From: Paenibacillus antarcticus
GTDB taxonomy: Bacteria > Bacillota > Bacilli > Paenibacillales > Paenibacillaceae
Length of the DNA stretch: 64,000 nt
NCBI RefSeq assembly: GCF_001637225.1
Contig: NZ_LVJI01000018.1
Location: 62,001 to 126,000 of the forward strand
Direction of reading: 5' to 3'
Shown: one piece after another, positions 17,805 through 26,651 of the stretch
Position numbering within the stretch: the stretch's first letter is position 1
Layout of the letters: the number at the start of each line of letters is the position of its first letter
Position numbers and translations under genes: made by a program
Notes under the pieces: generated by a model
The model's database searches: none
Seen by the model: the letters and a program-made list of their open reading frames with translations, nothing else
What the model was told of the DNA's origin: nothing

Positions 17805-18525
17805 ATGGCTTAAGTATAAGTATTTGGAACATTCCTCTTCATTAACTCCTTACCTACCAAGCACGAAACAATTCTCACACCATAATTTCCTTAGAATGAT
17901 GGACAAATACGGTCAAGTTATCGTTAAACCGATTGGCGGCAGTCGGGGACGTGGTGTTTATCAAGTCAGGAATTTAGGAGAAGATCTCTACGAGATCCAT
18001 ATTGAGAATAGACAACATCAATTTATGGGTCTGGATGCAGTCTATAGTTACCTACAAGAAAGAACCAAACATCACTCCTATATGGTTCAGCGACTAATCA
18101 CTCGTGCCACAGTTCAAGGTCGTCCCTTTGATATGCGGATCATTGTACAACGTAGACGATACCATAGCACATGGAAAGTAACTGGTAAGGTCGCCAAAGT
18201 AGTCGGCCCAGGTTACATCGTATCCAATATTGAAAGAAGCAATGGAAAACTCATGCGGGTAAGTTCAGCACTTTCGGAATCATCACTCAGTGACATGTCC
18301 AAAACCATGTTGAAGCACAAAATCAAACATGTATCCATACGATCCGTTAAGCGGTTGGACCGCTTATTCCCAGGCCATCGCATCTATGGGTTAGATATCG
18401 GATTGGATCAGGATGGTCATGTCTGGATTATCGAAGCCAACCTATTTCCTTCAAGATCCCACTTTCGGAAGCTCAAAGATAAGAGTATGTACCGTCGCAT
18501 CTCTTCGTATATCAGAGGATATTAG
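17785..18525 (+). CDS. YheC/YheD-type ATP-grasp protein (second copy)
   Basis: 246 aa from ATG 17785. It aligns by eye with the first copy: LTPYLPSTKQF, VIVKPIGGSRGRGVYQVRN, QGRPFDMRIIVQRR and GLDIGLDQDGHVWIIEANLFPS. The glycine loop differs (GGSRGRG here, GGSGGSG in the first copy) and the middle third diverges strongly, so the two are probably different ligases or subunits, not a recent duplication. It closes the phosphonate operon. The substrate is not known; AEP or a precursor carrying it is an attractive candidate because of the operon. Confidence 0.85.
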   Translation: MNLSKNKWLKYKYLEHSSSLTPYLPSTKQFSHHNFLRMMDKYGQVIVKPIGGSRGRGVYQVRNLGEDLYEIHIENRQHQFMGLDAVYSYLQERTKHHSYMVQRLITRATVQGRPFDMRIIVQRRRYHSTWKVTGKVAKVVGPGYIVSNIERSNGKLMRVSSALSESSLSDMSKTMLKHKIKHVSIRSVKRLDRLFPGHRIYGLDIGLDQDGHVWIIEANLFPSRSHFRKLKDKSMYRRISSYIRGY

Positions 18526-18580
18526 AGGCCATGCACGCCATTTCCACGTTTAAAGAAAGTACAATGAGATATGGAAATCA

Positions 18581-18618
18581 CTAAAACAGGGTAGCTATGA
18601 TGTAGCTCCCTGTTTTAG
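18581..18618 (+). terminator. Terminator of the phosphonate operon
   Basis: CTAAAACAGGG (18581-18591) pairs with CCCTGTTTTAG (18608-18618), with TAGCTA/TGTAGCT inside. The following bases are T-rich but broken (TATTGTAT). Confidence 0.6.
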
Positions 18619-18752
18619 TATTGTATACATTCTTGATGAATGATTGTAGAAATGAACAATATACATATCATGGCGCCACTATATTATTGGAACTATTATC
18701 CAATATGAATTACAATGAATTGGAAGATTTAACTTTGAAAGGATGATATATT

Positions 18753-21128
18753 GTGGTAAAAGGCACTAATAGTTCGTACTTTCCTAAAGTTGTACTTGTA
18801 AGCGTAATAACCTGTTCAATCCTCCTGCCGCAGGGTTTGGTGTTTGCAGACTCAGGAGGTTCCTTTACATCTGGAACGATCACATCGGTATCGGATCGAA
18901 CAAAATTATCCATTGCAGCTGGAGAAATTCCTATGCCTGATCATGTAACACCAGATCCCAAAAAGGCGAAATTTTCAAAAGAAGAAGCCGTTACAAAACT
19001 TAGGTCCTTATTCCCCATTCTAAAGGATGCCACAACATCCAATATCACATTGGGCAATAACAATTCCTTCCCAGTTCCTGAGAATCAAATGGTCTGGAGT
19101 ATTCAATGGAAATATCAGTTAGGAAATAATGGTTACGGTTTCAATAGTTCCGTGGATGCTATGACAGGCGATTTAATTAGTACATACATCTCATTGCAGT
19201 CAGATGAGAACGTGGCCTACTATCCTCCCAAATTGACTAAAGAGCAAGCACTACAAGAAGCCAAGGCTTTTATTACAAAAGCCGTTACTTCTATATCCCT
19301 GAAAGACCTTCAATTAGAGGATAGTAGTGTTAACAATTCAGAGAATCGAACTCTCTTCGGACCTATACAATATTCATTTTCCTTCACAACATTGAAGAAC
19401 GGAATCCCTTCTCCATCGGACGCGATAAATGTAACCGTAGACGCTGTTGGTAATATTATTCAATTCAATAAACCTTCCGATATTCTGACATATCCCACTT
19501 CAAAAGCAACGATCACCCAATACCAAGCAGATAAACAATTCATTAACGACTTAGATGTGGGTCTTTATTACATTCCTATTAATAAGAATGGACGTACAAC
19601 AGACTGGGTTTTGGGTTACCGCCCCGTAGAATATTCAATGTACTCCATCGATGCGCTTACAGGTAAAAGAATTTCCTATGAAGGTACAAATCCCTCTATC
19701 TCACCAGTCACTTATTCAGAAGTACCTCAGACCAAGGAGCACTTTAAACCTCGCACATCAAAGGTTCAGCTGACTGCTGAAGAAGCTGCCAAACTTGTAC
19801 AGGAAGTAGCTACGATTCCCAAAGGAAGAACATTTAATAATTCGTCGTTACGACCTTATTATATAAATCCTACACAACAATCATGGAATTTGAATTGGGG
19901 AGAAAATACTAATAATGCTCCTCAACGTTTCTTCCCTGAACAATCCTCTGCTGAAATTGATGCAGATACCGGTGAAATTTTACAATTCCAAATGGATACA
20001 TTTGAGGCTGCCACTTCTATAAAAGATGTATCTATACCAATTGGGCTTGCTAAATTAACGAAGGAATCAGCCAAACAAAGAGCCATCGACCTCATCAACC
20101 GATTATATCCTAATGCAAGTAGTGAATTAAAAATAGTCAACCATGAAGATGACTGGAATTTCATCAAAGAAAGTAACCAATATCGATATGAATTTCAACG
20201 CTTTTACAAAGGAATTCCAGTAAGTGAAAGCTTAACCATTACCTTCGATATATACGGTAGACTACAAACCTATTATGCAAATCGTTCAACAGGATTAGAG
20301 AAACTAAAAGATACCCCTGTACTCAAAGTTTCAAAAGCCGAGGCATTAGAAACATACCGAAAACAATATACAACCCTGAAGTTGCAATATTCACGCTTCG
20401 GTGGATTCTACGTTAACAATACGACTACCAAAGCTGAGATGCGACTTGTCTATAATCCTACGCCAATCGACATGAATACATCTTATCAGATCCTTGATGC
20501 TAACTCAGGCAACTGGGTAACACAGTATGAAATCACTGGACAAATTGGCTCAAGAATCACTCCAACCGATATTAAAGGTAACTTAGCAGAAAAAGCACTT
20601 ACCACGCTAGTTGAATATGGTGTACTGACAACTGATCCTACTGGGAAATTAAATCCCAATACAGTAATCACTGAAGGCGACTGGCTTTCCATGATAGTTA
20701 AGTCGATCACACCTTATTACGAAAGTTATAATAGTGTAGAACGCAAGCCTACAGCAGGTATTGATACAGAAGATCCTATTTATAGTATTGTAAACTATGC
20801 TGTGGAACGGAAATGGATTAAGAACGACACAACATTTCAAGATAAGAAAGAACTGACTAGAGAGCAGTTAGCCGTTCTTCTGACTTCCATTGTACAGTAT
20901 GATAAAATATCAAATTACCTGAGTAAAGACGCCACTGTTAACCAATTGACTGATGCCAAAGATATCAACAATAAAGGTGCCGTCGCTACTATCATCCATC
21001 TTGGGTTAATGGAAGTTGAGAACGGTAAATTCAATCCACAACAAAAGGTCACGAAAGCACAAGCTGCAACTGTCATAATGAACCTTTTTGAGATTCAAGG
21101 GAAAACGGATCAACCGATAGGTCAATAA
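18753..21128 (+). CDS. Cell-surface protein with YcdB/YcdC repeats and S-layer homology domains
   Basis: 791 aa. A GTG start with GAAAGGATGA nine bases upstream leads into a signal peptide (VVLVSVITCSILLPQGLVFA). The long middle part repeats a YcdB/YcdC-type, PepSY-like module: a KxTKEQALxxAxxxI... segment, a hydrophobic beta stretch and a VDAxTGxxI... ending, seen around residues 60-150, 165-250, 340-420 and 430-510. Three S-layer homology domains close the protein (about residues 600-790; KGNLAEKALTTLVEYGVL, TREQLAVLLTSI, KGAVATIIHLGLMEVENGKFNP). It is thus exported and held on the wall by pyruvylated polymer. Modules of this type are proposed protease inhibitors; the function here is unknown. 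Confidence 0.85.
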   Translation: MVKGTNSSYFPKVVLVSVITCSILLPQGLVFADSGGSFTSGTITSVSDRTKLSIAAGEIPMPDHVTPDPKKAKFSKEEAVTKLRSLFPILKDATTSNITLGNNNSFPVPENQMVWSIQWKYQLGNNGYGFNSSVDAMTGDLISTYISLQSDENVAYYPPKLTKEQALQEAKAFITKAVTSISLKDLQLEDSSVNNSENRTLFGPIQYSFSFTTLKNGIPSPSDAINVTVDAVGNIIQFNKPSDILTYPTSKATITQYQADKQFINDLDVGLYYIPINKNGRTTDWVLGYRPVEYSMYSIDALTGKRISYEGTNPSISPVTYSEVPQTKEHFKPRTSKVQLTAEEAAKLVQEVATIPKGRTFNNSSLRPYYINPTQQSWNLNWGENTNNAPQRFFPEQSSAEIDADTGEILQFQMDTFEAATSIKDVSIPIGLAKLTKESAKQRAIDLINRLYPNASSELKIVNHEDDWNFIKESNQYRYEFQRFYKGIPVSESLTITFDIYGRLQTYYANRSTGLEKLKDTPVLKVSKAEALETYRKQYTTLKLQYSRFGGFYVNNTTTKAEMRLVYNPTPIDMNTSYQILDANSGNWVTQYEITGQIGSRITPTDIKGNLAEKALTTLVEYGVLTTDPTGKLNPNTVITEGDWLSMIVKSITPYYESYNSVERKPTAGIDTEDPIYSIVNYAVERKWIKNDTTFQDKKELTREQLAVLLTSIVQYDKISNYLSKDATVNQLTDAKDINNKGAVATIIHLGLMEVENGKFNPQQKVTKAQAATVIMNLFEIQGKTDQPIGQ

Positions 21129-21133
21129 CCAAA

Positions 21134-21176
21134 TAGGGATAGAGCATGTAGATGAATGATCTACTCTCTATCCCTA
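21134..21176. terminator. Bidirectional terminator between converging genes
   Basis: TAGGGATAGAG (21134-21144) and CTCTATCCCTA (21166-21176) form an 11-bp stem, extended inside by GTAGAT/ATCTAC. It overlaps the last codons of the NUDIX gene. Confidence 0.7.
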
Positions 21177-21793
21177 ATTTCATGAAGAATTAAGTCGTAG
21201 TATCCTTTCTGATGTGGAACGAAATCACGTAAGTTCACTTCTCTATTCTCTTCGTAACGTTCACCAGTATTCTCATTGCGTGTGATTCCTTCGGCTACTA
21301 CTGATTCGATATCCCCTTGAATTAGTTGCTGGAATTTATCCATGTTGATGAAATAGAGTCCCGATACTTCACTTACTTGAAACTCATATTCAGATACATC
21401 TTTAACACATTTATACAAGAACACATGACAAAACTCACGATCAATAAGAGTTTCAGTAATGGTATTATCATCAACAAATACACCACAGGGATGTAATGCT
21501 TTAAATGAGATATCGAGTCCAAGTTCTTCCTTTAACTCTCGTATTCCATCCTCGATACGCTCTCCAGCTATTAGATGACCCGCACAAGAAATATCAAGTA
21601 AACTTGGATATGTATCTTTCTTAGCATCACGTAATTGAAACAATAAGCTTGGACCCTGCCCATCCGTTTCTCTGTACACCCAACAATGAAATGTTTGATG
21701 CCATAATCCTAAAAGATGTGCCTCAGACCTACTTGCCGTTCCTATCTTTTCCATTCTATTATTGAAAATATCAAATATTTCATATAATGACAT
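21161..21793 (-). CDS. NUDIX hydrolase (IPP isomerase-like branch)
   Basis: 210 aa from ATG 21793, which has AGGAGA seven bases upstream; an ATG at 21811 has a poorer site. The Nudix box is present in the form CAGHLIAGERIEDGIRELKEELGLDI (G-x5-E-x5-[RE]-x-REL-x-EE pattern, about residues 64-88), with metal-binding glutamates intact. RSEAHLLGLWHQTFHCWVYR before it is typical of the family that includes isopentenyl-diphosphate isomerase-like proteins in Bacillales. It hydrolyses a nucleoside-diphosphate-linked compound, identity unknown. Confidence 0.88.
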   Translation of the reverse strand: MSLYEIFDIFNNRMEKIGTASRSEAHLLGLWHQTFHCWVYRETDGQGPSLLFQLRDAKKDTYPSLLDISCAGHLIAGERIEDGIRELKEELGLDISFKALHPCGVFVDDNTITETLIDREFCHVFLYKCVKDVSEYEFQVSEVSGLYFINMDKFQQLIQGDIESVVAEGITRNENTGERYEENREVNLRDFVPHQKGYYDLILHEIRDRE

Positions 21794-21859
21794 TTCGTCT
21801 TCTCCTACCATTCTGCCCCTTTTATTGGCCTTTCATTTACATATATAATTCACTAAAAA

Positions 21860-21901
21860 GCCCTTCCTCCCCATTAGATCAAGGGTTATATAGAAAAGGG
21901 C
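21860..21901 (-). terminator. Terminator after the DivIVA-domain gene
   Basis: GCCCTT (21860-21865) pairs with AAGGGC (21896-21901); on the minus strand the stem is followed by TTTTTAG. Confidence 0.55.
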
Positions 21902-21926
21902 CTCACTTAGCTTCGTATGATCCAAC

Positions 21927-22307
21927 CTAGTCAATAAAGAAATCCTGCTCAGGCCGGGTTTTTGATCTCAATTGCTTCACGCTATGTTCCAAATTTAATA
22001 TAATGTCTTCCAATTGTTTAGGATCTATGGTGTGTGTCATCACAGGTTCTGGTTTTATTCCCGCTTTTAACTCACGCATGACAATTTGTTGTTCCTGCCA
22101 TTTGTCCATCAAATCAGCTATCGTAGCATAAAAGCGTTCATAATCTTTAATAACCTCGTCCAAAAAAGTGTCGACTTCATCAGGATCATACCCTCTGAGT
22201 TTATTACTGAACACTTTCTCATGGATAGAACGAGCATCAAGATGAATTCCCAATTGATTAAATAATTTCTTCTGTTTTTCTAATCTTCGTTGCATATGCT
22301 CATCCAA
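21927..22307 (-). CDS. DivIVA-domain protein
   Basis: 126 aa. TTG start supported by AGGGGG eight bases upstream; an ATG four codons in is the alternative. IHEKVFSNKLRGYDPDEVDTFLDEVIKDYERF (about residues 28-59) is the DivIVA/GpsB N-terminal domain, which binds membranes or division proteins, followed by a coiled-coil and a short basic tail. Its length is close to GpsB, but the insertion of a 20-residue leader before the domain and the C-terminal helix differ, so a wall-synthesis or division role is likely but the ortholog is uncertain. Confidence 0.8.
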   Translation of the reverse strand: MDEHMQRRLEKQKKLFNQLGIHLDARSIHEKVFSNKLRGYDPDEVDTFLDEVIKDYERFYATIADLMDKWQEQQIVMRELKAGIKPEPVMTHTIDPKQLEDIILNLEHSVKQLRSKTRPEQDFFID

Positions 22308-22581
22308 TGAGAATACCCCCTATGATCTATTATCTAAGATGTGTTTAACTGTGAAATTATAATCGCACTTTTTTAATTATATATCATTTTCACGCTCAGA
22401 TAAAAACAGCAACCTTTTTTGTAGGAATATACAATCGCTATTGTTCATTTTGAAAGAAATTCAAGGCCCATTGTACCATACCCATCAATGATTGTTCTCC
22501 CCCAATATTGGGTAATAAGTATATGTGAACATGACCAATCAGGCTAATAAATATCTACCAAACGGAAGGGAGTCATGTGAA

Positions 22582-23154
22582 ATGAATCATTTAAAAGAAT
22601 CCGAATTAAAAAACCTAACCCATACACTCCATAAGGAAAAGCAGGAACTCGAACATCATTTTAATCTACAAAAAGATGATGAAAGTGGTTCTTTAAACCA
22701 ATCTTTGTCAGATGCTACTGGAGAGTTATCTACATACGATAATCATCCTGCTGATGTGGGGACAGAAACGTTTGAACGCGGACGTGATTTAGCTTTAGAA
22801 GAAAAAATGACTAATGACCTTTCTCAAGTTAACCAAGCCCTTGAACTTATTGACCAAGGCCGTTATGGAACTTGCCGAATCTGTGGTATGGATATTCCTT
22901 TTGAGAGACTAGAAGCACTACCTTATACCATGTATTGTGTGGATCACACGCCTAGGAATCAGAATTCCGAGGATCGACCTATTGAAGAAGAAGTCATGAC
23001 ACCACCACCATCCGGCGCAGGCGAGAAACGTCAGCATAACCATGGGAAATTCGATGATGCCAATGCTTGGGAATCTGTTGAAGAGTATGGAACTTCGAAT
23101 TCAGCCGCTATGGCAACTAAACGAGATGTAAAGGATTATCAAGAAGGTATGTAA
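22582..23154 (+). CDS. yteA: YteA-type TraR/DksA zinc-finger protein
   Basis: 190 aa from ATG 22582, which has GGAAGGGAG nine bases upstream; the frame is open 19 codons further but without a better site. An N-terminal coiled coil (LKNLTHTLHKEKQELEHHF) is followed by ELSTYDNHPADVGTETFERGRDLALEEK, the YteA-family signature, and the zinc finger YGTCRICGMDIPFERLEALPYTMYC ending in C-x2-H. Family members are made during sporulation in Bacillus; DksA relatives act on RNA polymerase. The function of YteA itself is not settled. Confidence 0.85.
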   Translation: MNHLKESELKNLTHTLHKEKQELEHHFNLQKDDESGSLNQSLSDATGELSTYDNHPADVGTETFERGRDLALEEKMTNDLSQVNQALELIDQGRYGTCRICGMDIPFERLEALPYTMYCVDHTPRNQNSEDRPIEEEVMTPPPSGAGEKRQHNHGKFDDANAWESVEEYGTSNSAAMATKRDVKDYQEGM

Positions 23155-23161
23155 CTTACGT

Positions 23162-23200
23162 AACCCCGCATTCCGGAAATAGGATCTGGAATGCGGGGTT
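23162..23200. terminator. Bidirectional terminator
   Basis: AACCCCGCATTCC (23162-23174) pairs perfectly with GGAATGCGGGGTT (23188-23200), followed by CTTTATATT on the plus strand. It separates the converging yteA-type and oxidoreductase genes. Confidence 0.85.
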
Positions 23201-23202
23201 CT

Positions 23203-24207
23203 TTATATTATTCTTACTCTCATAGAAGTTCTTGCTGATGCTAAACATGCGTCAATGACTTTCATATTATTCACAGCGTCTTCTGGAGCATAAGGTAGTG
23301 GAATCCCCTCAAGTACAGCGTTAGCAAAAGCATCTGCCTCTAAAGTAAAAGAATTGATGACTCCGCCTCTCTCTTCACGTGTTCCTTCACTTGTATGAAC
23401 TAGAATCTGTGGCGGTTCATCACTTCTCTCCCAGCCAAAAGCGTTCGGAAGTTCAATACTTCCTTCAGTCCCCAGTACTTCGTAATAACAACGTGGGAAC
23501 GCCCATAATCCACAATCGAAGGTTAGTGCGATGGAGCCTGGAAATTCCAACATACCACTTGCCATCATATCGACACCATCATGCTCAGGAGAGAATAATG
23601 CATGTACCGTTGCAGCTGTCGGTTCTTGTCCTAAGATCATACGTCCCATTGAAATGGGGTAACAGCCAACATCATAGATGGACCCTCCACCCATTGATTT
23701 CTTGTATCGAACATTCCCTAAATCATCTGAATTATTACACGTGAAATTAGCATGAAGACCACGAATCTTCCCTATTTCCCCACTGGCAATGATTTCTTTC
23801 ACTCTTGCATGCTTGGGATGATAACGATACATGAACGCTTCTGCAAAAATCACACCTTCACGTCGGCATACTTCCACCATTTCAAGCGCCTCTGCTGCAT
23901 TTAAAGCTACCGGTTTCTCACATAATACATGCTTCCCGGCTTTCGCTGCAGCGATGGTCCACTCTTTATGTAAATGATTAGGTAAGGGAATATAGACAGC
24001 ATCTACTTCCTCATCGGCTAGTAATTCTTCATAAGTCCCATAGGAGCGTTGTATATTAAACTCCACAGCTACATCAGCCGCCTTATCCGCATCTCTGCTA
24101 GCTATAGCGATAATTTCTCCACGTTCAGATTCATGAATCCCAGGCATCACGGCTGATTGCGCAATGCTAGATGTACTTAGAATTCCCCAACGAAGTTTTC
24201 GGCTCAT
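23203..24207 (-). CDS. Gfo/Idh/MocA family oxidoreductase (dihydrodiol/xylose dehydrogenase-like)
   Basis: 334 aa. WGILSTSSIAQSAVMPG is the Rossmann entry of the dihydrodiol/D-xylose dehydrogenase-like branch; VLCEKPVALNAAEAL (near residue 94) holds the catalytic lysine and EAFMYRYHPKHARVKEII the substrate domain helix. Length is normal. It is a stand-alone gene whose start lies 27 bases before the stop of the RTP-like gene, so both may be on one transcript. Unrelated by neighbourhood to the two dehydrogenases at the left edge. Confidence 0.9.
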   Translation of the reverse strand: MSRKLRWGILSTSSIAQSAVMPGIHESERGEIIAIASRDADKAADVAVEFNIQRSYGTYEELLADEEVDAVYIPLPNHLHKEWTIAAAKAGKHVLCEKPVALNAAEALEMVEVCRREGVIFAEAFMYRYHPKHARVKEIIASGEIGKIRGLHANFTCNNSDDLGNVRYKKSMGGGSIYDVGCYPISMGRMILGQEPTAATVHALFSPEHDGVDMMASGMLEFPGSIALTFDCGLWAFPRCYYEVLGTEGSIELPNAFGWERSDEPPQILVHTSEGTREERGGVINSFTLEADAFANAVLEGIPLPYAPEDAVNNMKVIDACLASARTSMRVRII

Positions 24208-24234
24208 ATTCGTCTCACCCTTTCCTACATCGAA

Positions 24235-24594
24235 TCAATAATTATCGTTCGCCGCTTTATTCAGTATCCCAAGACAACGATCAAGGTCCGTTTTAATCTG
24301 CTTCTTATATAATTCTGCCTTCGCTTCACCTTCATCAGTAAAGTGATATAGGACGATTTCTTGGAAATCAACTCGTGGATCATTTCCCTTCAATTGCTTC
24401 GTCCGGTATAATACCCCTTCTTGCACTAATTCATGAAGAGCTCGATAAATTTCACTCTGAGGAGGAGAATAACCGTAGTTACTAAATTGCTTCCGTAGTT
24501 CTTCGAGCATCTGATATCCATATCCTCGTTGTTGTTCAACCATCGTGATTAGATATACTTTGATAAATGCCCGCTGGGCAATCATAAATGCCAT
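24235..24594 (-). CDS. rtp: Replication terminator protein (RTP) homologue
   Basis: 119 aa from ATG 24594, which has AAGGGGA eight bases upstream; Bacillus subtilis RTP has 122. The similarity covers the whole chain: AQRAFIKVYLITMVEQQRGYG, the recognition region PPQSEIYRALHELVQEGVLY, VVLY-like IVLYHFTDEGEA, and the dimerising C-terminal helix ELYKKQIKTDLDRC. RTP is a winged-helix dimer that binds Ter sites and arrests replication forks from one side, and represses its own gene. A PadR-like regulator would be the fallback call, but the C-terminal LYKKQ-LDRC helix argues for RTP. A Ter-like sequence lies in the promoter. Confidence 0.8.
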   Translation of the reverse strand: MAFMIAQRAFIKVYLITMVEQQRGYGYQMLEELRKQFSNYGYSPPQSEIYRALHELVQEGVLYRTKQLKGNDPRVDFQEIVLYHFTDEGEAKAELYKKQIKTDLDRCLGILNKAANDNY

Positions 24595-24640
24595 AGATAA
24601 GTTCCCCTTCCCTATTTCCTTCATTAACCAATATAAATAC

Positions 24641-24671
24641 ATTATAAACAACTATTTACCAAATTGCACAA
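24641..24671 (-). promoter_or_regulatory. Promoter of the RTP-like gene with a Ter-like core
   Basis: On the minus strand TATAAT (24646-24641) is preceded by TTGTGC (24671-24666, 19-base spacer) or GTGCAA (17). Between them, read on the plus strand, CTATTTACCAAAT (24652-24664) matches the core of the Bacillus Ter B site (CTATGTACYAAAT) at all but one base. A protein bound here would cover the promoter, as RTP does at its own gene in B. subtilis. Confidence 0.5.
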
Positions 24672-24743
24672 TGTGATATGTTCACGGCATTTTCTATTAA
24701 GAATTTTTCATGTGATGTATTATTCATTTCATGAGTATTAAAA

Positions 24744-24792
24744 AGAGACCTATTCAACACTCCATGATTCCGAAGTTTTGATTCAGGTCTCT
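24744..24792 (-). terminator. Terminator of the acyltransferase gene
   Basis: AGAGACCT (24744-24751) and AGGTCTCT (24785-24792) close a long stem with further pairing inside; A/T tracts flank both sides (CTCTTTTTAA on the minus strand). Confidence 0.8.
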
Positions 24793-24809
24793 CCAAAAAA
24801 ATCTATTTA

Positions 24810-25967
24810 CTACGATGCTTTCGTCTCAAGCTTCTTCCTTTTCACTGGAACGCCACCTACCCATTTTCCTATAGAAAACATTGAGAGCCATCTGATCAAG
24901 AAATAAGAAAGCAGGACACAGATAACAAATGACATCAACACTCTAAGAATAACGGGCCATTGTACAAAAAGATGAACATCAAATATATAACTAACTCTTA
25001 ACATGCATGCATGTGCTAAGTATGCTCCATATGAATATTTTCCAATTGAAATAAAGATCTTATTGGTTGCAATTCTGCCACTTTCCTTTATCCAAATTGC
25101 CAGTTGATACAATACACATATTGAACTCACTAGAAAGAACACCATGAGAGGTCGAAGTAAATTCACTTTATTAAAATTAATGACCATTCCACTTGGCGTT
25201 TGAAAGCTCTCGATAACGATGTATGTATAGTAGGCGAATAAGACTAAGAAGCAACTCATATAGATCCACTTCCCCTTACGAATCCACTCTTTCCATAGAT
25301 CCGGACGCATTCCCGCACAAGCTCCTAGTACGAAATAAAAGAAAAAGAACAAGAAATTACGATCCACATACTTCGTGAACATAGGTGTAATCACGGGTAA
25401 GTGAATCCTAGCCATTATATCCCCTATCGTAAAGATGTTATCTGTTAGCCACACAAATAGCAGTCCAGTACAAATAATACACACCATATATATTCTAGGG
25501 GGGATGACTTTCTGCACTTTATAGATCACATAACGAAATACTGGGAACAAGAGGTAGAACTGAAAGATCATAACTACATACCACAAATGATAACTTGACT
25601 TTCCAGAAAATAACATCTGAAGCCATTTCCAACCTTCTCGTATAAACCCTTCATTCCATCCATAAAATGAGAAGTAAACAAAGGACCAAAGCATATAAGG
25701 AACGATAATATCGCTCAGTCTTTTTCGTATAAAAGTGAAATAATTGAATTGACCCTCGTAGTTGTAGAATAACACCATACCTGTAATAAAAATGAAGACC
25801 GGCACCGCGAACTTAGCGGCCATTAATAATATCGTCATAAGAATGCCATCTTCAAGACGGATACCCGCAACGATCGAATAATGTGCAATGCTATGCTGTA
25901 GTGCCACAGCCAGAAAGGCCAACCCACGTAAACTTTCTATTTCGGTAATTCTTTCTTTATGTACCAT
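24810..25967 (-). CDS. Acyltransferase 3 family membrane protein
   Basis: 385 aa with about ten membrane segments. It starts ITEIESLRGLAFLAVALQHSIAHY, the family N-terminus with the arginine and histidine thought to form the active site; FPVFRYVIY and SYGAYLAHACMLR are also typical. The family moves acetyl or similar groups from inside to sugars, peptidoglycan or polymers outside. A short basic tail ends the chain. It follows the GNAT gene by 13 bases, so the two are probably co-transcribed. Confidence 0.9.
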   Translation of the reverse strand: MVHKERITEIESLRGLAFLAVALQHSIAHYSIVAGIRLEDGILMTILLMAAKFAVPVFIFITGMVLFYNYEGQFNYFTFIRKRLSDIIVPYMLWSFVYFSFYGWNEGFIREGWKWLQMLFSGKSSYHLWYVVMIFQFYLLFPVFRYVIYKVQKVIPPRIYMVCIICTGLLFVWLTDNIFTIGDIMARIHLPVITPMFTKYVDRNFLFFFFYFVLGACAGMRPDLWKEWIRKGKWIYMSCFLVLFAYYTYIVIESFQTPSGMVINFNKVNLLRPLMVFFLVSSICVLYQLAIWIKESGRIATNKIFISIGKYSYGAYLAHACMLRVSYIFDVHLFVQWPVILRVLMSFVICVLLSYFLIRWLSMFSIGKWVGGVPVKRKKLETKAS

Positions 25968-25980
25968 CGAATTCTCCCAC

Positions 25981-26508
25981 TCATAGTGATTTGAAGCTGC
26001 TCATTTCTTTATGCAACACGTACATTTCTTTATCTATATCCCCTGGATTTAATATCTCAACGAGACGAAACCCGCATTTATTAATATAAAAGTTATGATT
26101 TCTCTTGGAAAACCCAGGTGTTTCTGCAATCCACTTCAACGTATCCGGATATTTTCTTTCAATAGCTCCCCAGACTTGCCGTCCAATCCCTTTGTTTTGG
26201 ATGGATGAATCAATAAATATATTCCCTAAATAATTATTCCCATTATCATTAACCCATAGGATATACGCTCCAATTAGTTCACCATCTAACAATATTTTGT
26301 ACGCTCCATTAGATGTATTTAATGCCCACTTCCTTAAGAATTCTCCATTATTATAACCTTCTGGTCCATCGGTTTTACCCTCACCGAGATGAATTCGAGC
26401 ATCCTCATCAAATGCTCTAGTCATAATCAAAGTTAAAGGCTCTATGTCTTCCTCAACAATCGCACTGAATGACAACAAATTGTTCATGTTCATTTCACTT
26501 ATACCCAT
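25981..26508 (-). CDS. GNAT family N-acetyltransferase
   Basis: 175 aa. LGNIFIDSSIQNKGIGRQVWGAIERKYPD (about residues 98-126) contains the acetyl-CoA-binding Q/R-x-x-G-x-G/A loop (QNKGIG), and NHNFYINKCGFRLVEI the C-terminal motif of the fold. GGGAGG precedes the ATG at 26508. The acceptor is unknown. It lies immediately ahead of the acyltransferase gene. Confidence 0.88.
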   Translation of the reverse strand: MGISEMNMNNLLSFSAIVEEDIEPLTLIMTRAFDEDARIHLGEGKTDGPEGYNNGEFLRKWALNTSNGAYKILLDGELIGAYILWVNDNGNNYLGNIFIDSSIQNKGIGRQVWGAIERKYPDTLKWIAETPGFSKRNHNFYINKCGFRLVEILNPGDIDKEMYVLHKEMSSFKSL

Positions 26509-26651
26509 ATCATTACCTCCCTAAGGAATTAACAATCTTTACTATACCTATTGTATCAATATATTAGTCATTGCACCTCTCCGCTTTGTATATTTTTTAT
26601 GTATTTTGTTGGTTATATATTTTTTTCAAAAAAATCATTTAATGAATAGAA

